Of a DNA stretch of 64,000 bases, positions 9,275 to 19,000 are shown piece after piece. Position 1 is the stretch's first letter; the number at the start of each line of letters is the position of its first letter. The notes under the pieces were generated by a model. The model saw nothing but the letters and a program-made list of their open reading frames with translations. It did not search any database and was not told the DNA's origin. The DNA is from Brachybacterium aquaticum. GTDB taxonomy: Bacteria; Actinomycetota; Actinomycetes; Actinomycetales; Dermabacteraceae. The stretch lies in contig NZ_JACHLZ010000001.1 in NCBI RefSeq assembly GCF_014204755.1, forward strand, positions 806,001-870,000, read 5' to 3'. The position numbers were made by a program, and so were the translations under genes.

Positions 9275-9970
9275 GTGACACGACTGCTTCTCGTCGAGGA
9301 CGACTCGGCCATCGCTGAACCGCTCTCCCGGGCTCTGGACCGTGAGGGCTACACCGTCACGCGCGCCTCGCGGGGCATGGACGCGCTCTCCATCGCCGCC
9401 GGTCCGGACCCGATCGACCTGGTCATCCTGGACCTCGGGCTGCCGGACCTGGACGGTCTGGAGGTCGCTCGGCGCCTGCGCAAGGGCGGCCTCGAGTCGC
9501 CGATCCTGATCCTCACCGCGCGGGCCGACGAGGTCGACGCGGTGGTCGGGCTGGACGCCGGCGCGGACGACTACGTCACCAAGCCCTTCCGCCTCGGCGA
9601 GCTGCAGGCGCGCATCCGCGCCCTCATGCGGCGCTCCCAGGCGACCGAGGAGACCGGCGACAGCTTCGACGTCAACGGCGTCACCCTCGACGTCGCCGCG
9701 CGCCGCGCCTACGCCGACGGCGAGGAGCTGAGCCTCTCCGCCAAGGAGTACGACCTGCTCACCGTGCTGGTGCGCGAGGCCGGCAGCGTCGTCACCCGCG
9801 ACGACCTCATGCGCGAGGTGTGGGGCGCCGAATGGTGGGGCTCCACGAAGACCCTGGACATGCACATCTCGTGGCTGCGTCGCAAGCTCGGCGACGACGC
9901 CACCGACCCGCGCCGGATCACCACGGTGAGGGGAGTCGGCTTCCGGTTCGAGACCGGCACGGAGAGCTGA
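9275..9970 (+). CDS. OmpR-family response regulator
   Basis: A 231-aa protein. The receiver domain (about 1-115) begins TRLLLVEDDSAIAEPL, with the phospho-acceptor Asp53 in VILDLGLPDLDG and the switch Lys in DDYVTKPFRLGEL. The winged-helix domain (about 130-228) contains LSAKEYDLLTVLV and ends RRITTVRGVGFRFE. It controls transcription when phosphorylated by the kinase encoded 4 bp downstream. The GTG at 9275 is preferred to the ATG at 9266 because most homologues begin M/V-TRLLLVEDD, and because a TACTAT -10 is placed for leaderless transcription there. With the ATG, the protein would have three extra residues. The regulon is not evident. Confidence 0.9.
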   Translation: MTRLLLVEDDSAIAEPLSRALDREGYTVTRASRGMDALSIAAGPDPIDLVILDLGLPDLDGLEVARRLRKGGLESPILILTARADEVDAVVGLDAGADDYVTKPFRLGELQARIRALMRRSQATEETGDSFDVNGVTLDVAARRAYADGEELSLSAKEYDLLTVLVREAGSVVTRDDLMREVWGAEWWGSTKTLDMHISWLRRKLGDDATDPRRITTVRGVGFRFETGTES

Positions 9971-9974
9971 CCCC

Positions 9975-11426
9975 GTGCGGCAGCGCGTGCTGCAGGCCAC
10001 CATCATCACCGTGCTGCTCGCCGTGCTGATGCTCGGCATCCCGCTGGGGTACTCGTGGCTGCAGCTGACCCGACAGAACCTCACCAACGACGCCAACGTC
10101 ATCCTCGACCGCGTGCGCGTGGACACCGAGGCGCGCCTGCAGGAGGGGCGGCCGATCGACGAGGCCCTCCTCCAGCGGCGCATCGACGCCCAGTCGGACC
10201 TGAACCTCTCGGTCTCCGTCGTCTACGAGGGCACCACCATCTCCGCCGGCGACCCGCCCGGCGACGATGCCGTGCGCACCAACACCACCGGCGCCTCCGG
10301 CCAGCAGATCACCGTGTACATCCCGCAGTCCGACGTGCGCGCCCACACCGCGAGCGCCTGGGTGCTGATCACGGTCGCGGGCATGTCCGCCCTCTCCATC
10401 GGCGTGTCCGTGGCGCTGTGGCAGGCCCAGCGGATCTCCATGCCGCTGGCGAGACTGGCCCGGCGCGCGGAGGAGATGGGCGCCGGCCGCGCCCGCGGCT
10501 CGTGGAAGCCCTCCGGCATCGCCGAGATCGACGACGTCGCCATCGAGCTCTCCCGCTCCGGCGCCATGCTCAACGAACGGCTCGAGGCCGAGAGCCGCCT
10601 CGCCTCCGACGCCTCCCACCAGCTGCGCACGCCGCTCACGGCGCTGTCGATGCGCCTGGACGAGATCCTCGCGACCAGCTCCGAGGAGTGGGTGCGCGAG
10701 GAGGCCCGCATCTCCCTCGAGCAGATCGACCGCCTCACCGAGGTGGTCCACGACCTCATCAACGCCCCCCGCTCCTCCCAGCGCCGCACCCCCGGCGTCG
10801 TGGAGCTGCGCACCGTGCTGACCCAGCAGAGCGAGGAGTGGTCCCCGGCCTACCGCCGCGCCCAGCGCGAGCTGCGCATCCAGGTGCCCCGCAGCGCCGC
10901 TGTGTGGGGCTCCGCCGGCCCCCTCACCCAGGTCATCGCGACCCTCATCGAGAACGCGCTCGCCCACGGCGGCGGGCGCACCACCGTCAAGGTGCGCCGC
11001 AACGAGCACTCCACCGTCGTGGAGGTCTCCGACGAGGGCACCGGCATCGATCCCGAGCTCGGCGCGCGCATCTTCGAGCGCTCCGTCTCCGGGCGCAGCT
11101 CCCAGGGCACCGGCGTGGGCCTCGCGCTCGCCCGCACCCTCGTCGAGGACGACGGCGGCCGCCTCGAGCTGCTCACCGAGAACCCCGCGACCTTCGGCGT
11201 CTTCCTCATCTCCGCCCCCGGCGACGAGGGTGGCGACGACGGGGCCGACGTGGACCTGCGCGGCGGCAGGAGCGGCCGACGCGCCCGCTCTGGCCGTCCC
11301 TCGCGCACCCGTGCCGACATGACCCCCAGCGGCGTCTCCGGCGGACGTCACGCCGCCGGCGGCGACGACCTGGACACCCTGCCCCAGGGGTCCGTGGTCC
11401 GGCGCCGCCCGCGCTCGAGGTCCTGA
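9975..11426 (+). CDS. Sensor histidine kinase
   Basis: A 483-aa membrane kinase. There is a TM helix at about residues 5-27, an extracytoplasmic region of about 95 residues, a second TM near residue 130 (VLITVAGMSALSIGVSVAL), then a HAMP region. The HisKA domain has phospho-accepting His215 in DASHQLRTPLTAL. The ATPase domain has the N-box LIENALAHGGG, a DEGTGIDPELGARIFE segment and the glycine box GTGVGLALARTL. It autophosphorylates and passes phosphate to the regulator at 9275. The final about 60 residues form a basic Arg/Gly/Ser-rich tail beyond the catalytic domain, of unknown use. The GTG start is 4 bp after the regulator's stop, with no clear ribosome-binding site, suggesting coupling. 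The ligand is unknown. Confidence 0.9.
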   Translation: MRQRVLQATIITVLLAVLMLGIPLGYSWLQLTRQNLTNDANVILDRVRVDTEARLQEGRPIDEALLQRRIDAQSDLNLSVSVVYEGTTISAGDPPGDDAVRTNTTGASGQQITVYIPQSDVRAHTASAWVLITVAGMSALSIGVSVALWQAQRISMPLARLARRAEEMGAGRARGSWKPSGIAEIDDVAIELSRSGAMLNERLEAESRLASDASHQLRTPLTALSMRLDEILATSSEEWVREEARISLEQIDRLTEVVHDLINAPRSSQRRTPGVVELRTVLTQQSEEWSPAYRRAQRELRIQVPRSAAVWGSAGPLTQVIATLIENALAHGGGRTTVKVRRNEHSTVVEVSDEGTGIDPELGARIFERSVSGRSSQGTGVGLALARTLVEDDGGRLELLTENPATFGVFLISAPGDEGGDDGADVDLRGGRSGRRARSGRPSRTRADMTPSGVSGGRHAAGGDDLDTLPQGSVVRRRPRSRS

Positions 11427-11432
11427 CCTCAG

Positions 11433-11438
11433 TACACT
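11433..11438 (+). promoter_or_regulatory. -10 element for leaderless purK-purE mRNA
   Basis: TACACT with exactly 7 nt to the purK GTG at 11446 and no ribosome-binding site. The same hexamer and spacing occur before the DUF3499 gene at 52143. Confidence 0.5.
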
Positions 11439-11445
11439 GGCCGCC

Positions 11446-12690
11446 GTGCCGAACACCCCGCCCCGCCCCCGTCCGTCCGTCGTGCAGGAGGGGACGCGCG
11501 GCCCCGCTGCGACCCGCCTCGGCGTGGTCGGCGCCGGGCAGCTCGCCCGCATGATGCTCGGCCCCGCGATCGAGCTGGGGCTCACCGCCGAGGTGCTCGC
11601 CACCGATCCCGCCGAGTCCGCCGCCCAGGTCGCCGCCCGCGTGCAGCTCGGTCGCCACGACGACGAGGCCGCGGTGCGCTCCCTCGCGGCCGACGTCGAG
11701 GTGATCACCTTCGACCACGAGCACGTCCCCACCGCGATCCTCGAGGGTCTCGAGCGGGACGGCGTCGCCGTGCGCCCCGGACCCGCCGCCCTCGTCCACG
11801 CCCAGGACAAGCTCGTCATGCGCGAGCGCCTCACCGCGCTCGGCCATCCCTGCCCCCGCTGGTGGCGGATCGGCTCGGCCGACGACCTCGCCGCCGCGCT
11901 CGCCGACGCCGGCGCCCGGCTCGTGGTGAAGACCCCGCGCGGCGGCTACGACGCCCACGGCGTCCGGATCGTCTCTTCGGCCGACGAGGCCGCCGACTGG
12001 CTCGAGAGCCACGGCGAGCTGCTCGCCGAGGAGCTCGTCCCCTTCACCCGCGAGCTCTCCGCCCAGGTCGCGCGCCGGCCCGGGGGAGAGGCGCTCGCCT
12101 ACCCCGTCGTCCAGTCGCTCCAGAAGGACGGGGTCTGCTACGAGGTCGTCGCCCCCGCGCCGGGACTCGACGAGGACGCCCAGCAACGCATCCAGGCACT
12201 GGCCCTCGCGATCGCCGAGGACCTCGGCGTGACCGGCATGCTCGCCGTGGAGCTGTTCGAGACCGCGGACGGCGACGTGCTTGTGAACGAGCTCGCCATG
12301 CGCCCCCACAACACCGGCCACTGGTCCATGGACGGCGCCGTCACCGGCCAGTTCGAGCAGCACCTGCGCGCCGTTGCCGACCTGCCCCTCGGCGCGACCG
12401 CCCCGCTCGCCCCCGTGTCCGTGATGGTGAACCTCCTCGGCGGCACGGCCGAGGACCTCGCCCCCGGCATGGCCGCGGCGCTCGCCGGGGACCCGGAGAT
12501 CAAGGTCCACCTGTACGGCAAGTCCGTGCGTCCCGGCCGCAAGATCGGCCACGTCACACTGCTCGGGGATGACGCCGGGGAGCTTCTCGCCCGCGCCCAC
12601 CGCGCCGAGCAGCTGATCATCCACGGCCCCGGCGCCGAGCGCCCGGCAGAGCACGCCACCGCCCCCACCACCGACGGAGAGCCCCGATGA
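11446..12690 (+). CDS. purK: 5-(carboxyamino)imidazole ribonucleotide synthase
   Basis: A 414-aa ATP-grasp enzyme. [21 protein letters not shown] near the N-terminus is the PurK nucleotide-fold signature, followed by [10 protein letters not shown] and [12 protein letters not shown] (ATP-grasp loop). The central ATP-grasp region has [29 protein letters not shown], which is strongly diagnostic. It converts AIR, ATP and bicarbonate to N5-CAIR in purine synthesis. The leading about 25 residues are Pro/Arg-rich and not part of the fold. The ATG of purE overlaps its stop by 4 bp, so the two consecutive pathway steps are co-translated. Expression is predicted from a leaderless promoter just upstream. 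No purine riboswitch is seen. Confidence 0.95.
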   Translation: MPNTPPRPRPSVVQEGTRGPAATRLGVVGAGQLARMMLGPAIELGLTAEVLATDPAESAAQVAARVQLGRHDDEAAVRSLAADVEVITFDHEHVPTAILEGLERDGVAVRPGPAALVHAQDKLVMRERLTALGHPCPRWWRIGSADDLAAALADAGARLVVKTPRGGYDAHGVRIVSSADEAADWLESHGELLAEELVPFTRELSAQVARRPGGEALAYPVVQSLQKDGVCYEVVAPAPGLDEDAQQRIQALALAIAEDLGVTGMLAVELFETADGDVLVNELAMRPHNTGHWSMDGAVTGQFEQHLRAVADLPLGATAPLAPVSVMVNLLGGTAEDLAPGMAAALAGDPEIKVHLYGKSVRPGRKIGHVTLLGDDAGELLARAHRAEQLIIHGPGAERPAEHATAPTTDGEPR

Positions 12691-13247
12691 CCGCAGAGCA
12701 GCACGCCGGACAGACCACAGAGCAGACGGAAGAGCAGACGGCCTCCCGGCCCCTCGTCGGGATCGTCATGGGCTCCGACTCCGACTACCCCGTGATGAAG
12801 GCGGCCGAGGAGGCCCTGGCCGAGTTCGGGATCGAGGTCGAGGTCGACGTCGTCTCCGCCCACCGCATGCCCGAGGACATGGTCGCCTGGGGTCGCAGCG
12901 CCGCCGACCGCGGCCTGCGCGTGGTGATCGCGGGCGCCGGCGGCGCCGCCCACCTGCCCGGCATGCTCGCCTCCCTCACGCCGCTGCCGGTGATCGGCGT
13001 GCCCGTGCCGCTGAAGCACCTCGACGGCATGGACTCCCTGCTCTCGATCGTGCAGATGCCCGCCGGGGTGCCGGTCGCGACCGTCTCCATCGGCGGGGCC
13101 CGCAACGCCGGGCTCCTCGCCGCACGGATCCTCGCCGCCGGCGGCGACGAGCACGCCGCGGAGCTGCGCGAGCGGATGGTCGCCTTCCAGGGCGAGCTGC
13201 GCGAGATCGCGATGCGGAAGGGCGAGGCGCTCCGCGCCTCCCGGTGA
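12687..13247 (+). CDS. purE: N5-carboxyaminoimidazole ribonucleotide mutase
   Basis: A 186-aa class I PurE. An acidic Glu/Gln/Thr-rich N-terminal extension (about 25 residues) precedes the catalytic fold. [13 protein letters not shown] is the substrate-binding loop and [11 protein letters not shown] supplies the catalytic His. [24 protein letters not shown] and [14 protein letters not shown] complete the signature. It converts N5-CAIR to CAIR, immediately after PurK. Translation is coupled to purK through the ATGA overlap. A large palindrome follows the stop and separates it from the convergent envelope locus. Confidence 0.96.
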   Translation: MTAEQHAGQTTEQTEEQTASRPLVGIVMGSDSDYPVMKAAEEALAEFGIEVEVDVVSAHRMPEDMVAWGRSAADRGLRVVIAGAGGAAHLPGMLASLTPLPVIGVPVPLKHLDGMDSLLSIVQMPAGVPVATVSIGGARNAGLLAARILAAGGDEHAAELRERMVAFQGELREIAMRKGEALRASR

Positions 13248-13252
13248 CAGTG

Positions 13253-13286
13253 CGAGCGCGGGGCACCTCGAGGTGCCCCGCGCTCG
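13253..13286. terminator. 34-bp perfect palindrome, bidirectional terminator
   Basis: A 17-bp arm (CGAGCGCGGGGCACCTC) is followed without spacer by its exact complement. It lies between convergent purE and the ABC ATPase gene and lacks a U-tract. It marks the border between the core block and the glycopolymer locus. Confidence 0.7.
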
Positions 13287-13335
13287 GGATGTGTCATCGG
13301 CCCTGCCGGGCCTGTCGCGCGCCTCTAGCTGCGAC

Positions 13336-14196
13336 TCACTTCAGCTTCGCGCCCGAGGAGGCGTCGGTGCGGCCCTCCACATAGGCCTGGTACGCGTCGG
13401 CGACCACGTCGACGTCCCCGTCGGCGACCAGCACGCCCTTGTCGATCCACAGCGCCCGGGTGCACATCGCCCGGATCGACGCGAGGGAGTGCGAGACGAA
13501 GAAGACCGTGCCGGCCTCGGAGCGGATCTCCTCTATGCGGGCCGTGCTCTTCTTGCGGAACGACGCATCGCCGGTGGCCAGCGCCTCGTCGATCATGAGG
13601 ATCTCCGGGGTGCGGATCGTGGAGATCGCGAAGCGCAGGCGCGAGGCCATGCCGGAGGAGTACGAGCTCATCGGCAGGTAGAGGAAGTCGCCGAGCTCGG
13701 CGAAGTCCGCGACCTTGGGGACGTTGGCCTTCACGTCCTTGGCGTTCAGGCCGAGGGCCAGGCCGCCGATCACGATGTTGCGCTCACCGGTCAGGCGGGG
13801 GAGCATCGCGGCGTTCACGCCGAGCAGTTCCGGCTCCGCGGACGTGAACACGCGCCCCGAGGTCGGGGGGAGCAGGCCGGCCACGGCGCGGAGCAGCGTC
13901 GACTTGCCGGAGCCGTTGGTGCCCAGGATGCCGATCGACTCGCCGTGATGGGCGACGAAGGAGATGCCGCGCACGGCCGGCACCTGGGTGATCGGGCCGG
14001 TGTCGGGACGGCCGACGCTGATCATCTTGTCCCACAGCGACTTCTTGTTCTGCGTGGTGCCGCCGCGGCGGGCGCCGAAGACGCGGTAGGTGATGTGGAG
14101 GTCGTCGACCACCACGGACGGCGGGCCGAGCGTCGTGCGCTCGGCGCGCTCCGGGAGGTTCTCCGGGTCAATCTCGTAGTCGATGTCCTCAGTCAC
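13336..14196 (-). CDS. Polysaccharide ABC exporter, ATP-binding subunit (TagH/Wzt type)
   Basis: A 286-aa ATPase. After about 60 residues including the typical entry strand VVVDDLHITYRVFG, the Walker A loop is GTNGSGKSTLLRAVAG. The signature region SSYSSGMASRLRFAIST, the Walker B ILMIDEALATGD, and the H-loop FFVSHSLASI follow. This is the TagH/Wzt pattern. A large C-terminal carbohydrate-binding domain is absent, which points to a TagH-like exporter of lipid-linked wall polymers rather than a Wzt reading a terminal cap. It pairs with the permease upstream, which its ATG overlaps by 8 bp. As the only exporter at the left end of the glycosyltransferase cluster, it is the candidate carrier for the polymer made by the genes at 16-32 kb. 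Confidence 0.9.
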   Translation of the reverse strand: MTEDIDYEIDPENLPERAERTTLGPPSVVVDDLHITYRVFGARRGGTTQNKKSLWDKMISVGRPDTGPITQVPAVRGISFVAHHGESIGILGTNGSGKSTLLRAVAGLLPPTSGRVFTSAEPELLGVNAAMLPRLTGERNIVIGGLALGLNAKDVKANVPKVADFAELGDFLYLPMSSYSSGMASRLRFAISTIRTPEILMIDEALATGDASFRKKSTARIEEIRSEAGTVFFVSHSLASIRAMCTRALWIDKGVLVADGDVDVVADAYQAYVEGRTDASSGAKLK

Positions 14197-15115
14197 GGCC
14201 GTAGGTCTCCTCTGCGCGCCAGAAGTACAGGAATCCGATGGCGAAGATGCCCACCGTCCACGCGATCGCCTCGAGCCACAGGCCCGGCGTCATCGGGATC
14301 AGGTGCTCGTTGCCGAAGCAGGCGCGGAACAGCTCCAGGAAGATCGCGACCGGCTGGTGCAGGAGGATCGGCTTGATCCACCAGTCGTCGGGCACCATCG
14401 CCGAGATCATGAACATGCCGCCGGACGCGTAGCGGCCGAGCGTCAGGATGAACGGCATCGCGTTGGCGATGTCGGGGGCTCGGGCGCCCAGGCGCGCGAA
14501 GAACAGGGCGACACCGGAGGAGAACACCGCCAGCAGGATCGCCGCGAAGGGCAGCAGCAGCCACGACCAGGTAGGCACCACTGCGCCCATGCCCGGCAGC
14601 AGGCCGGTGATCATGACGACCACCACCATCGCCACCAGGATCGGACCGAAGAGCACGGTCTCCGTCATCACCGTCGCGAGCGGCACCACCGCGCGCGGGA
14701 ACCGGTGCGAGCGGATCAGCTGCAGGTTCGCCGGGATCGAGTTCAGGCCCGACATCACCGAGGTCTGGAACAGCGTGTACGTGAACGTGCCGATGGTGAT
14801 GAAGGCGGCACGGTTGTCGATCCCCGGGGCGCTCGCGTGGAACAGGAAGCCGAAGATGATGACGTACACGGCCGCGTCGAGGATCGGCCGCAGGATCGCC
14901 CACGCCTGGCCCAGGTACGAGCCCTGGTTGCGGGAGTAGGCGCGGGACGCGGAGAGGTTCCAGATGAAGGAGCGCCGCTCCCAGACCTGCTTGATGTAGC
15001 GGCCCAGCGGTGGCCGGACGCCCATCTCATGGAGGCCCGAGTCGGCCGCGAGCGCCTCCGACTCCGCGGAGGTCAGGCGCGGAGCGAGGGGGACATCCGC
15101 CTTCTGGTCTGCCAA
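14189..15115 (-). CDS. Polysaccharide ABC exporter, permease subunit (TagG/Wzm type)
   Basis: A 308-aa ABC-2 permease. A cytoplasmic amphipathic region (GRYIKQVWERRSFIWNLSASRA) precedes about six membrane spans, e.g. near DAAVYVIIFGFLF, ILVAMVVVVMITGLL and AIAWTVGIFAIGFLYF. The start is set at the TTG at 15115 because GAGGAG lies 7 nt before it. Longer frames starting further upstream would run across the promoter and start of the divergent glycosyltransferase at 15186. With its ATPase it should flip undecaprenyl-linked glycan to the outer face of the membrane. The rare TTG start may hold expression down. A divergent promoter region separates it from the GT2 gene. Confidence 0.88.
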   Translation of the reverse strand: MADQKADVPLAPRLTSAESEALAADSGLHEMGVRPPLGRYIKQVWERRSFIWNLSASRAYSRNQGSYLGQAWAILRPILDAAVYVIIFGFLFHASAPGIDNRAAFITIGTFTYTLFQTSVMSGLNSIPANLQLIRSHRFPRAVVPLATVMTETVLFGPILVAMVVVVMITGLLPGMGAVVPTWSWLLLPFAAILLAVFSSGVALFFARLGARAPDIANAMPFILTLGRYASGGMFMISAMVPDDWWIKPILLHQPVAIFLELFRACFGNEHLIPMTPGLWLEAIAWTVGIFAIGFLYFWRAEETYGRD

Positions 15116-15171
15116 GTTCGTTCTCCTCAAGCCGGGCGATCGCGGCGGGCGGCGCCGTCCGACGGCATCGG

Positions 15172-15177
15172 TATGAT
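15172..15177 (+). promoter_or_regulatory. -10 element, near-leaderless GT2 gene
   Basis: TATGAT with 8 nt to the GTG at 15186 and no ribosome-binding site. It sits in the 70-bp divergent interval between the permease and the glycosyltransferase. Confidence 0.45.
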
Positions 15178-15185
15178 CGTGCATC

Positions 15186-15980
15186 GTGACAGCCGCAGAG
15201 ACTCCGAATCCCCTGGTGACGGTCGTGATGCCCGTCTTCAACGGGGCGCGGACCCTGCGTCGGTCGATGGATAGCGTACTCGATCAGTCATTCCCCGAAC
15301 TCGAGCTGGTGGTCGTCGACGACGCGTCCACGGACAGGACCGTCTCGATCATCGAGGAGGTCGCCGCGCGTGATCCGCGGGTGCGGCTCGTGCGCCGCGA
15401 GCGCAGCGGCGGCCCCGCGGCCGCGAGGAACGCCGGCATCGAGGAGGCGACCGGTCGCTACCTGGCCTTCTGCGATGCCGACGACCTCTGGCTGCCCGAG
15501 AAGCTCGCCCGTCAGCTCGCCCTTGCCGAGACCACCGGCGCGGCGCTGGTGTACTGCGGATATCACCGCGTCGACGCCGGTTTCGACGGCTCCGCACAGG
15601 ACTTCACCCCCGAGGGACGTGTGGTGCACGTCCCGACCCGCCTCACCCTCGCCGGCCTCCGCCGCCGCAATGTCATCGGGAATCTCACCGCCGTGGTCGA
15701 CACCGAGCGCACCGGCCCGGTGGCCATGCCGGACATCCCCGGCGCCGAGGACTGGGCGCTGTGGCTGCGGATCCTCGGGGCGGGCGGCACCGCCGCCGGC
15801 ATCGACGAGCCGCTGGCCCTGTATCGCGCCGCGCAGGAGGGATCCCACTCCTCCGACCGCACCCGCGCGATCCGCGCGGTGTGGCAGGTGCTGCGCGAGC
15901 AGGAGCGCATGCCCGTCCCGCTGGCCTTCGTGCACTTGGTCACCGGCTCGCTCGCGGCACTTCGCAAGAACCGGATCTGA
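15186..15980 (+). CDS. Family 2 glycosyltransferase
   Basis: A 264-aa GT-A enzyme. VVMPVFNGARTLRRSMDSVL and LVVVDDASTDRTVSII form the nucleotide-sugar binding start. RNAGIEEATGRYLAFCDADDLW includes the DxD-type CDADD metal site. GAEDWALWLRILGAGG lies in the acceptor region. No membrane span is predicted. It would transfer a sugar to a lipid-linked intermediate or glycan on the cytoplasmic side. Donor and acceptor cannot be read from the sequence. It is the first gene of the rightward glycosyltransferase series; 30 bp separate it from the next gene, which has its own -10 hexamer. Confidence 0.9.
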   Translation: MTAAETPNPLVTVVMPVFNGARTLRRSMDSVLDQSFPELELVVVDDASTDRTVSIIEEVAARDPRVRLVRRERSGGPAAARNAGIEEATGRYLAFCDADDLWLPEKLARQLALAETTGAALVYCGYHRVDAGFDGSAQDFTPEGRVVHVPTRLTLAGLRRRNVIGNLTAVVDTERTGPVAMPDIPGAEDWALWLRILGAGGTAAGIDEPLALYRAAQEGSHSSDRTRAIRAVWQVLREQERMPVPLAFVHLVTGSLAALRKNRI

Positions 15981-15995
15981 GCGCACCCCCGTGGC

Positions 15996-16001
15996 TACAC
16001 T
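15996..16001 (+). promoter_or_regulatory. -10 element before the first giant glycosyltransferase
   Basis: TACACT with 9 nt to the ATG at 16011 and no ribosome-binding site, so the leader would be only about 2-3 nt. Confidence 0.4.
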
Positions 16002-16010
16002 GCGGGAACC

Positions 16011-19000
16011 ATGATCCTGATCTGCGTCAACGAGCTCGCCGGGCCCACCGGGTACCACAAGTCCGTGGTCGAGACCGCGAACGCGCTGCACCGCGGGGGA
16101 TATCCGCTGGCAGTGCTCAGCATCCTCGGCGGCGGTGACGGCTCGGCGAACGCGATGCCGAAGTGGTCGCTGGCCCCCGAGATCCCCGCCTTCGTGCTGC
16201 AGACCCTGCCCGCCGAGGGCGGCCGGCTGCTCGCGCAGAACGTCCACCCGGTGCTCTCCGGCCGCGTCTACGCCGCCCCCTACGCCTTCACGGCCGACCA
16301 GCTCGCGGCACTGCGACAGCTCAACGGGGAGCTCACCGCCGAGGACACGATCCTCTTCACCACCCCGGTGCAGGCCCTCGCTTTCCACCACGCCCTCTCC
16401 GGCCAGGAGCGCCGGGTCCGCACCGTGCTCCAGGCCCACGGCGACTACCGCCATCACGACCAGCTCTGGGCCCTCGTGGACGAGGCCCGCGACGTCATCG
16501 ACCGGGTCCAGACCGTCGCCGAGGGGCTGAACGACCAGTTCGTGCCCCGCTTCGACCCGTCGGACGTGGTGTGCATCCCGAACATCCACCACCCCGCGAA
16601 GGTCGTGCGCAAGTCCAGTGCCGGGGTGGAGATCGTGCTGCCGGCCTCCTTCCAGCACCGCAAGAACCAGCTGGACGCGCTCCGGGCGCTGGCGAAGATC
16701 GACGACGACTCGGTGCACCTGTCCCTCTGGGGCAACATCAGCCCCCTGAACCCGTACTTCATCGCCGTCCAGGAGACGATCGATGACCTGGGCCTGCAGG
16801 ACCGGGTGAGCATCCCAGGGTTCGGCACGGAGCAGGACGTCTACTCCGGTGCGGACATCGTGCTGATGACATCGCTGTCCGAGGGGTTCGGGTATCCGCT
16901 GCTGGAGGCGGCCTACCACCGCCTGCCCACGGTCACCTACGACTACGAGTTCGGGCCTCGGGACGTGGTCGAGGACGGGCAGAGCGGCTACATCGTCCCG
17001 GTCGGTGACGTGGACGCTCTCGCGGAGCGGCTGCGTGCGCTGGTCGCGGATGCGCGGCTGCGCGAGCGGCTCGGCCGACGGGCCCGCGAGATCTTCGACG
17101 AGCGGTTCTCCGCCGAGGCCGTGGTCGCGAAGTACGGCGCCCTGCTCGGCCCGCCCCCGGGACGGGACGTCGACGTGGCAGCCCTGTTCTCCCCGGAGGG
17201 GGGTGAGCCGGTCGCCGCGAGCGCGATCTCGCACCGCATCACCCGCTCCGGACTGCGTCGCACGCACGAGGTGACCGTGCGCAGCGACGAGGTCCTGCAC
17301 GAGGTGCAGGTCGACGACGGCGAGCGGATCGCCCGGCCCCGCGTGCGCCGCGAGGGCGACCGCACCGTGATCGAGTTCCCCGTCGGCCGCCGCGACGTCC
17401 TCTCCTTCGCCTCACGGCCCGGCGCGACCGACCGCCACTACCTGGCGGGCCCCGCGAGCGGCGAGGACCTCCCGGTCCTGCCCCGGCTGCGTCGCGACGC
17501 CGACTACGGCGACGGCACGCCCCCGGTCGAGGACACGATATTCGCCTCCCGTGGCGGCGCCAAGCACATCTCCTGGCACACGACTCCCGCGGCCCTGGCG
17601 GAGTTCGGGGCGCAGTCCGTCGATGCCGTGACCTGGAAGCTGCGCCAGCTGCTGCCCTCCCTCCCGACGCGAGGCGGTGCCGGCGCGTCCACGTCGACCG
17701 CCGCGGCGTCGACGCCCACCGCCGAGCCTGCAGCCGAGGCCGCCGCCGAGGAGAGCGCCTCCGACGCCGCGGCAGCGACTCCCGACGCCGCAGCACCTGC
17801 CGACGGGACCTCCGCGTCCACCGGGACGTCCCCCGTTGGGACGTCTCCCGCCGAGACTGCCCCGGCCGAGCCGCGGCCGTCGGAGCCGGTGCCCGATCCG
17901 GCCGCCTCGTCCGCCGCCCTCGGCGGCCTCGGCGGCCTCGGCAAGGCTGTCGGCCTGCCCGCCCAGGCGATGGGCTCCGTCGGCCGCGTCGCGAAGACCT
18001 ATGCCACCACCGCCGCCTCGATGCTCGCGAAGGCCGTCGCGGTCAACCCCTCCGCGCCGACCCATCGCGAGATCCCGCGGCATCCGTGGTTCCCGGTCAC
18101 CTCCGGGGTCGACTCCTTCGGCGCCCCGATCAACACCCCCGGCGGGGTGGAGGTCACCAACAGCGGCACCGAGAAGCGCCCCACCACGACCATCCAGGGC
18201 GAGTACGACTGGCTGCTGCTGCGCGATGGTGCCGCGCAGCGTCGGATCGAGGCGCCCTGGTCCTACGGCGAGATGTTCGAGCGACTCTGCGCCGCCGAAC
18301 GGGAGCACGGACTGTTCGACCTCACCACCGCCGACGGGACCCACGTGTGGGAGCTCGGGCGCTCGGCGCTCGTGATCCAGCTCGCCGAGGCCGCCGGCCT
18401 GTGGGGCCCGCTCGCCGCCGCGCAGGGGACCGTGAAGGACGTCTACACCGGCAGCAAGCGCCTCACCACCGCCCCGACGGCGCGCACCGTCGTGTTCGAC
18501 TACGTGCGGCGCGGTCAGAGCGGCTACCGCACCGCACCGTTCGTGAACGACGAGTCCCTCTTCGTCGTGCAGCCGGGGGCCGACGGCTACCCGGACGTCG
18601 ACGAGACCAACAGGGTCTACCCGTTCGCGGAGTTCACGCAGTGGAAGAAGGACTGGCGCCGGAAGTGGTCGCATCTGCGGGTGCCGGAGGTGGATGCGCG
18701 ACCGTTCGAGGCGGCGCTGTCCGAGGCGCTGGGGATCCACGTGGACCTGGGCGACCATCTCCGGAACCGGTTGGCGAAGTTCCTGGCAGAGCGGGAGTTC
18801 TTCACCCCCGTCTTCGACCGGGTGCAACCGGAGGAGGTGCTGATCGCGTCGAGTCACTGGTGGGCGGGCATCGCCGCGGCGGCACAGCGGTCCGGGGCAC
18901 AGGTCTCGGACATCCAGTACGCGCTGACGAGTCATTACGCCCCGTCGTTCTGGTTCGGTAGCACGCCGCATTACGGGGCGTCGCGGTTCTATGCGTGGTC

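Noticed and set aside
15116..15241. An N-terminal extension of the permease at 14189-15115
   Set aside because: It would overlap the divergent GT2 gene and its -10. A good GAGGAG places the start at the TTG at 15115.
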